Shown piece by piece: positions 31,239-35,069 of a stretch of 35,069 bases of DNA. Position 1 is the first letter of the stretch. Each line of letters opens with the position of its first letter. The notes under the pieces were generated by a model. That model was not told the DNA's origin. It made no database searches and saw only the letters and a program-made list of their open reading frames with translations. The position numbers and the translations under genes were made by a program. This DNA comes from Saccharomonospora azurea NA-128. GTDB taxonomy: Bacteria > Actinomycetota > Actinomycetes > Mycobacteriales > Pseudonocardiaceae. Location: positions 3,748,355 to 3,783,423 of the forward strand of contig NZ_CM001466.1 in NCBI RefSeq assembly GCF_000231055.2. Direction: 5' to 3'.

Positions 31239-31936
31239 GCGCGCACCGGGAAGGCGCCGTCGTGCGCGTCGAGCTCGCGCATCCGTGTCACCGTGGGGCC
31301 GAGCATGGCCCCGACGAGCCGTCCGTGGGCCGCGCCCAGACTCCGTGTCAGAGCGGCGGTGAGCACCACGAACAGGACGCCGAGGAGCGACCACGGCAGC
31401 GCCGTCCAGACGGAGTCGGCCGTCACCCAGCGCAGCTCCACGTCGTCGCCGGGGAAGTGCCAGGCACCGCCCGGGAGGAACCGGTAGTAGATCGGCAGCG
31501 CCAGCAGGCCCAGCGACGCGCTCCACGTCGCGACCATGAGGACGAACTCCACGATCCCCAGGGGGAACAGCAGGAACAGGTAGGCGTACTCGCGCCACGT
31601 CGCCGAGTCGGTGAGCCGGGTCCGCCACCGTTGCCGCAGGTCGCCGTCGGGCAACGGGCGTGTCGCGGGAGGGACGTAGGTGCCGAGGAGGGCGTAGGTG
31701 CGGGCGCGTTCCAGATTCGCCCCTCCCCGTGTCACCAGCACCGCGGCCGCGAGGATCGGCAGGCCGACCCAGACGATCGCCGTGGCGATCCCGGCGACCG
31801 TCAGGGTCAACAGGACGACGAAGGCGGCGATCCCGGCGGGGAAGCTCAGCAACAGGTAGGCGAGTGCCCTCGCCACCGAGGGGCGCCGGGGCTCGTGCCC
31901 CGCGCCGGAATGCTCGTGCGGGCCTGCGCTCGCCAT
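31235..31936 (-). CDS. Membrane protein with the same sensor domain as the adjacent kinase
   Basis: A 233-aa protein that consists only of a membrane sensor domain and lacks any kinase part. Its segment ATWREYAYLFLLFPLGIVEFVLMV matches the kinase's WREVAYLMLAFPIGIVEFAVGL, and both have the preceding VWVG(L/I)PILAA helix. Hydrophobic helices are at ~33-65, ~117-145 and ~190-212. It probably modulates or co-senses with the kinase, with which it is coupled by a four-base ATGA overlap. The ATG at 31936 has GAGAGG six bases upstream, so I prefer it to the in-frame ATG at 31963. This is the first gene of a three-gene operon transcribed away from ssrA. Confidence 0.8.
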   Translation of the reverse strand: MASAGPHEHSGAGHEPRRPSVARALAYLLLSFPAGIAAFVVLLTLTVAGIATAIVWVGLPILAAAVLVTRGGANLERARTYALLGTYVPPATRPLPDGDLRQRWRTRLTDSATWREYAYLFLLFPLGIVEFVLMVATWSASLGLLALPIYYRFLPGGAWHFPGDDVELRWVTADSVWTALPWSLLGVLFVVLTAALTRSLGAAHGRLVGAMLGPTVTRMRELDAHDGAFPVRA

Positions 31937-32065
31937 GACGGACGTCCTCTCGTTCGACTGCACTCAAGCATCGACGGAAAGGGCACCGTCAGGCCATCAG
32001 GTCAGCCGGTGTCGCCGAGGTGGGGCTGTCCCCACCACCGGACAGTGGTCCGTTGTCGGCCCGTC

Positions 32066-32096
32066 GGAATTATCGGCTTGCGCGTCGCGTTATCCT
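32066..32096 (+). promoter_or_regulatory. ssrA promoter with SigR-like elements overlapping a TATCCT box
   Basis: GGAAT (32066-32070) and GTT (32089-32091) are separated by exactly 18 bases, the consensus GGAAT-N18/19-GTT of SigR/SigH, the thiol-oxidative-stress sigma factor. A TANNNT match TATCCT (32091-32096) overlaps the downstream part, but no good TTGACA lies at 16-18 bases. The mature tmRNA begins about 35 bases downstream. Confidence 0.65.
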
Positions 32097-32130
32097 GGGT
32101 GCAGCGATCGAAAAGTGATCGACTGGACGA

Positions 32131-32502
32131 GGGGGTGAACGGTTTCGACTCTGGACGTTGATCCAGGGGAAGCGTGCCGGTGCAGGCAACGACCACCGTA
32201 AGCGTCGTCGCAACTAAAACAAGCGCCAAGACGAACAGTCAGCGCGACTTCGCCCTCGCCGCCTGAGCGACAGCGAAGTCTGTCGGCCCGGGGACGCCTC
32301 CGCCCCGGTTCGCCGGCATCAGCTAGGAGGCTTACCGCCGGTTCCGGCCACGGGAACCGGTTGGGAAGCACACAGTGGCTGGGCCCGTCACACCGGCTCG
32401 TTCGTGTGACCGGTGGGGCCGAGTAGAGGCACAGCGAACTGCGCACGGAGAAGCCCTGGAGAGGCGGCAGAGGACCCGGGTTCGATTCCCGGCACCTCCA
32501 CC
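32131..32502 (+). ncRNA. ssrA: tmRNA (SsrA)
   Basis: A complete one-piece tmRNA of about 370 nt. The 5' end GGGGGTGAACGGTTTCGACT and the 3' end GGTTCGATTCCCGGCACCTCC form the tRNA-Ala-like part. The acceptor stem pairs 32131-32137 with 32493-32499 and keeps the G3-U70 identity pair for alanylation. The resume codon is GCA at 32210, and the tag reads ATKTSAKTNSQRDFALAA, ending with TGA at 32264-32266. The final A of CCA is not encoded (ACCG), so the terminus is completed after processing. With SmpB it rescues stalled ribosomes and tags the unfinished protein for proteolysis. Confidence 0.97.
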
Positions 32503-32509
32503 GAAACCA

Positions 32510-32545
32510 GATGGGCCACCCACACCGGGTGGCCCATCGTCGTTT
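32510..32545 (+). terminator. Intrinsic terminator after ssrA
   Basis: A perfect 12-bp stem GATGGGCCACCC (32510-32521) with its complement (32527-32538), five-base loop, followed by GTCGTTTTC. The T run makes it a classic terminator. Confidence 0.88.
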
Positions 32546-32615
32546 TCAGGGTGAATAGCCCGTCGCCCACCCGGGTAAGCCGGTGCTCGAACGCATGAGC
32601 GAACGAGGTGACGAC

Positions 32616-32837
32616 ATGGCCGACGAGCACACCCCGAACGCCGGGGACACCCGACCCAGGGCTGAGAAGGACCCCGACGACTGGGTCACCGGCGAAGAAC
32701 CCATGACCGGGCCCCAGCGGTCCTACCTCCACACACTCGCCCAGGAAGCGGGCGAACCCGTCCCCGACGACCTCAGCAAGGCGCGGGCCTCCGAATTGAT
32801 CGACGAGCTCCAGCACCGCACCGGCCGCGGGCGCTGA
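32616..32837 (+). CDS. DUF3072 small protein
   Basis: A 73-aa protein of the DUF3072 family, with the characteristic DPDDWVTGEEPMTGPQRSYLHTLAQEAGE (~25-53) and a C-terminal helix LSKARASELIDELQHRTGR. Function is unknown. I choose the ATG at 32616 because GAGG lies seven bases upstream; the ATG at 32595 and a GTG at 32583 are in frame but less well placed. It begins 78 bases after the ssrA terminator, so it is probably an independent unit. Confidence 0.8.
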   Translation: MADEHTPNAGDTRPRAEKDPDDWVTGEEPMTGPQRSYLHTLAQEAGEPVPDDLSKARASELIDELQHRTGRGR

Positions 32838-32898
32838 CCTCGCTGTTTGGTCGCGCACCCGCGAGGCAAGTCTGCGACTGGGCGGGAAGGAGTCCGGG

Positions 32899-33123
32899 AT
32901 GACAGCGCAGCCGCCGAGTCCGGTCACGGACAAGAACCACAACCTGATCAGCGTGCTCCAGGCGTCGCTCGAGTACGCGTGGCAGCTGGAGACCTACATC
33001 GCCGACGCCGAGCGCGAGGGCGACACCGAACTCGCCTCGTGGTTCCGCCGCATCCAGGAGAACAACGTGAAGGCCGGGGAACAGGGGAAACAGCTGCTCG
33101 CGCAGCGGCTGGAGAAGGGATGA
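32899..33123 (+). CDS. Small helical protein, possibly a half four-helix (ferritin-like) unit
   Basis: A 74-aa acidic protein predicted to be two amphipathic helices: NHNLISVLQASLEYAWQLETYIADAEREG (~13-41) and DTELASWFRRIQENNVKAGEQGKQLLAQRL (~42-71). The pattern LETYIxDAExEGDxELAxxFRxxQ resembles ferritin/DUF2383-like helices, but metal-binding residues are not clearly paired, so I leave the function open. The ATG at 32899 has AAGGAG seven bases upstream. The gene is followed by the DUF2267 gene four bases later, so the two are probably co-translated; both families occur among stress-associated small genes. Confidence 0.68.
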   Translation: MTAQPPSPVTDKNHNLISVLQASLEYAWQLETYIADAEREGDTELASWFRRIQENNVKAGEQGKQLLAQRLEKG

Positions 33124-33127
33124 GACC

Positions 33128-33535
33128 GTGGACCACGATCACTTCATCGGTCAGGTTCAGGCCCGGGCGCAGCTGGCCAGCCGGGGAGAGGCCGAGGGAC
33201 TGACGCGCGCCACCCTGGAGACGCTCGGGGAACGGATTCCCGAGCAGGTCGCCACACACCTTGCCGACCAGTTGCCCCGGGAGATCGGCGAGAACCTGCG
33301 CCGCACCATCACGATGGGCGGTGCCGGGGCGGGGGAGCGGTTCGGGCTCGACGAGTTCGTGCGACGCGTCGCCGAGCGCGGGCACGTCCCCGAACCGAAC
33401 GCCGTGTACGGCTCCAGGGTCGTTCTGGAGGTGACCGGCGAGGCGACCCACGGGGTGCTGAACAAGGTGCGTGACTCGCTGCCCCAGGACCTTCGCCCAC
33501 TCGTGGACTCGGGAAGCACAGGCGGCATGAGCTGA
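33128..33535 (+). CDS. DUF2267 protein
   Basis: A 135-aa DUF2267 protein of unknown function. The core TRATLETLGERIPEQVATHLADQLP (~25-49) and the repeat-like second half (FVRRVAERGHVP ... VLEVTGEATHGVLNKVRDSLPQDLRPL) fit the two-lobed helical pattern of this family. The GTG at 33128 lies four bases after the upstream stop; AAGGGA is near the stop. No membrane segment is present. DUF2267 genes often appear beside general-stress genes in actinomycetes, which is only contextual support. Confidence 0.85.
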   Translation: MDHDHFIGQVQARAQLASRGEAEGLTRATLETLGERIPEQVATHLADQLPREIGENLRRTITMGGAGAGERFGLDEFVRRVAERGHVPEPNAVYGSRVVLEVTGEATHGVLNKVRDSLPQDLRPLVDSGSTGGMS

Positions 33536-33538
33536 CGC

Positions 33539-33573
33539 GCGGCCGGGGCCCTCGGCCGGTGGGGCCCGGCCGC
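33539..33573 (+). terminator. Hairpin after the DUF2267 gene
   Basis: A GC stem of 9 bp (33539-33547 with 33565-33573) continues past one bulged G with three more pairs (33549-33551 with 33562-33564). It ends 16 bases before a CACAAT box that serves the next gene. Confidence 0.55.
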
Positions 33574-33601
33574 CCGTGCCGCGTTCGGCACAATGCCGCG
33601 C

Positions 33602-34366
33602 ATGGGAACTCCAGGCCTGCCGACCCGCGGCCTCGCCGGCTGGGCCGTGGACGTCACGATGCTGGCGCTCGCGGTGCTCTCGGTGGGGCTGCTCACCTAC
33701 GTGACGTTCTTCGACGTCAGCGCCGAGACGGCGAACGTCGTGTTCGTGGTGGACACGGCGGTGTGCGGGATCTTCGCCGTGGAGTTCCTCTGGCGGTGGC
33801 GGGCGGCGGACTGGAACGGGCGGTTCCCGCTGCGGCACTGGTACGAGGTGCTCGGCATGATCCCGATCGCCCATCCCGCCCTGCGGGGTTTCCGGCTGCT
33901 GAGGATCGTCGCGGTGGTCGTCCGGCTCGCGCGCACCACCGACCGGGTGTTCGGGGAGAGGGCGACCCAGCGGTTCGTCGAGCGCTTCTCCCGGCCCATC
34001 GTGGCCGCCATCAAGAAGCCGGTGACTGTGGCCGTGCTGGACGAGGTCGCGAAGGTGCTCGAAACCGGCCGGTATCCCCACAACATCGCCCGGTCCGTGC
34101 ACGAACACCGTGAGCTGCTCAGCGACATCGTCACGGAGAAGGTCAAGAACGATCCCCAGGCGGGTGTCCTGTCGCGCCTCCCGTTCGGTGAGGACGTCCT
34201 GCGGTCCGTCGTGGACACGACGATTCGCGTGATCCTCGACGTGCTGAGCGATCCGCGGACGGACGTGTTCTTCGCGCACGCCGTGCGGGAGAACCAGGCC
34301 CAGGTCCGGGCCGCCGTCGCCTCGGGTCTGCACGAACGCGACGACCCGGCGAGCCCCCTCACCTGA
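33602..34366 (+). CDS. Voltage-sensor-like membrane protein (ion transporter-type) without pore
   Basis: A 254-aa protein with four hydrophobic helices in the first ~115 residues, matching S1 (~14-36), S2 (~44-66), S3 (~78-96) and S4 (~98-116). S4 carries arginines at three-residue steps (RGFRLLRIVAVVVRLAR), the mark of a voltage sensor. S2 has acidic/aromatic residues (VDTAVCGIFAVEFLWRW). No pore loop (TxGYG) or S5/S6 follows; the remaining ~135 residues are soluble and helical, with charged stretches (RELLSDIVTEKVKND). It may be a voltage-responsive regulator or proton channel. The ATG at 33602 is preferred, since CACAAT lies seven bases upstream and contains the alternative ATG (33593). 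Confidence 0.78.
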   Translation: MGTPGLPTRGLAGWAVDVTMLALAVLSVGLLTYVTFFDVSAETANVVFVVDTAVCGIFAVEFLWRWRAADWNGRFPLRHWYEVLGMIPIAHPALRGFRLLRIVAVVVRLARTTDRVFGERATQRFVERFSRPIVAAIKKPVTVAVLDEVAKVLETGRYPHNIARSVHEHRELLSDIVTEKVKNDPQAGVLSRLPFGEDVLRSVVDTTIRVILDVLSDPRTDVFFAHAVRENQAQVRAAVASGLHERDDPASPLT

Positions 34367-34372
34367 CCCCGA

Positions 34373-34471
34373 ACATCGTGTCCGCGAGCTGCGCACGCGT
34401 GTTGGCGTCGCAGGGCGCGGACACGCGTACGGGAAGTGCGGACACGCGTGCGTGAGGCGCGGACACGATGT
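34373..34471. repeat. 21-bp-phased inverted/direct repeat array between convergent genes
   Basis: Five copies of a 12-bp core lie at about 21-base steps. Three direct copies of GCGGACACGCGT-type start at 34417, 34438 and 34459 (the last is GCGGACACGATG). Two copies in the other direction start at 34374 (CATCGTGTCCGC) and 34395 (ACGCGTGTTGGC). The outer pair forms a 13-bp stem (34373-34385 with 34459-34471), and an inner stem of about 11 bp forms between 34392-34402 and 34442-34452, with symmetrical six-base internal loops. It fills nearly the whole gap between the two stop codons and could act as a bidirectional terminator. Confidence 0.8.
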
Positions 34472-35069
34472 CAGGGGCGGCGCTTCGTGCGCCTCGTCGG
34501 TTCGGCGGTGAGGGGATCGGCCGGCCAGGGATGCTTGGGATAGCGGCCGCGCAGTTCCGCCCGCACCGACGCGTAGCCCTGCGGCCAGAACGACTCCAGA
34601 TCGGACGTCACCGCGGCCGGTCGCCCCGCGGGCGACAGCAGGTGCAGCACCACGGGCACGGCGCCGTCGGCGACGGTCGGTGTGGCGGGCCAGCCGAACG
34701 TCTCCTGGAGTTTGACCGCGAGCACCGGCTCGTCACCGGAGTAGTCGACCCGGATGCGGGAGCCGGTGGGCACTTCCAGCCGCTCCGGTGCGAGCTCGTC
34801 GAAGCGGGCTGCCTGCGGCCACGGCAGCAACCGGCGCAGCGCCGCCGCCGTGTCGACGTTCGCGAGATCGGTGCGGCGGCGTGCGGTGTCGAGGTCCGGA
34901 CCGAGCCAGGTGTCCACTGCGGCGAGCAGGTCCTCGTCCGACACGCCCGGCCAGGGATCACCCAGCTGCCGGTGCAGGAAGGCGAGGCGTTGGCGTAGTC
35001 GCGTGGCCTCGTCGGTCCAGGTCAGCAGCCGCAGCCCTTCCTGCCGCAGGCCGTCGGCGAGCGCGGCGC
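34471..35069 (-). CDS. hrpB: ATP-dependent RNA helicase HrpB, C-terminal part (cut by window edge)
   Basis: The last ~199 codons of an HrpB-type DEAH helicase, running off the right edge so the 5' part is missing. The piece contains LRLLTWTDEATRLRQRLAFLHRQLG, DPWPGVSDEDLLAAVDTWLGPDL and the HrpB C-terminal signature: DYSGDEPVLAVKLQETFGWPATPTVADGAVPVVLHLLSPAGRPAAVTSDLESFW followed by YASVRAELRGRYPKHPWPADP. The helicase motor would lie beyond the window. The cellular role of HrpB is poorly known. The stop codon (34471-34473) abuts the repeat array. Confidence 0.9.
   Translation of the reverse strand, partial: AALADGLRQEGLRLLTWTDEATRLRQRLAFLHRQLGDPWPGVSDEDLLAAVDTWLGPDLDTARRRTDLANVDTAAALRRLLPWPQAARFDELAPERLEVPTGSRIRVDYSGDEPVLAVKLQETFGWPATPTVADGAVPVVLHLLSPAGRPAAVTSDLESFWPQGYASVRAELRGRYPKHPWPADPLTAEPTRRTKRRP

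Noticed and set aside
1-35069. Mobile elements, prophage, integrase sites, CRISPR arrays.
   Set aside because: No transposase, integrase, phage or Cas genes, no regularly spaced direct repeats of CRISPR type; the 21-bp array at 34.4 kb has spacers too short and inverted copies.

Overview
The window looks like chromosomal DNA from a high-GC actinomycete. The gene content (whiB7/wblC, glnE beside type I glnA, a PPA1309 protein, DUF4191, UPF0182, Zincin_2, an orphan TOMM E1-like protein, actinobacterial tmRNA) and many GTG starts point to Actinobacteria. A member of the Pseudonocardiaceae (Saccharomonospora/Amycolatopsis-like) is my best guess, but the sequence alone does not prove the family. 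Nothing suggests a mobile element, prophage, CRISPR array or large horizontally acquired island; most of the window is conserved core chromosome.

Layout. (1) 1-414: 3' end of a 23S rRNA gene, a complete 5S rRNA gene and the end of the rRNA operon. (2) 415-6120: nitrogen block with a class I glutamine amidotransferase, glnE (GS adenylyltransferase), a hot-dog thioesterase and, convergent to them, glnA with a well-formed GlnR operator upstream. GlnE and its substrate GlnA, including the adenylylation tyrosine, are both here. (3) 6319-12957: RDD protein, DUF4191 protein, UvrD2-type helicase, then whiB7 with a long regulated leader (AT-rich WhiB7-type element, -35/-10, candidate upstream ORF, strong attenuator hairpin), a small basic protein, a SAM methyltransferase and an AbiEi-like protein. 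(4) 13076-22717: a conserved actinobacterial group containing an ABC1/UbiB kinase, TOMM E1-like protein, YgjP metallopeptidase, Zincin_2 protein, PDZ-Lon membrane protease, PPA1309 protein and UPF0182 membrane protein. From memory the order resembles the Rv3193c-Rv3198c region of M. tuberculosis. (5) 22868-27978: initiator tRNA, a PadR regulator, prfB, ftsE, ftsX, smpB and an amidohydrolase. (6) 27965-32502: acyltransferase, a two-component system with an extra sensor-domain protein, and divergently the tmRNA gene ssrA with a SigR-like promoter. (7) 32616-35069: DUF3072, a small helical protein, DUF2267, a pore-less voltage-sensor-like protein, a 21-bp-phased palindromic repeat, and the C-terminal part of an HrpB helicase running off the window.

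How it works together. Two themes recur. Nitrogen control is visible as GlnR operator, glnA and glnE. Translation stress is represented by whiB7 with its attenuator, by prfB, and by smpB plus ssrA, the two halves of the trans-translation system. A third observation is stylistic: many genes have a TANNNT -10 box only 6-8 nt before the start codon and no ribosome-binding site, so they are probably transcribed as leaderless mRNAs. The least understood part is the kinase/E1-like/protease group at 13-23 kb.
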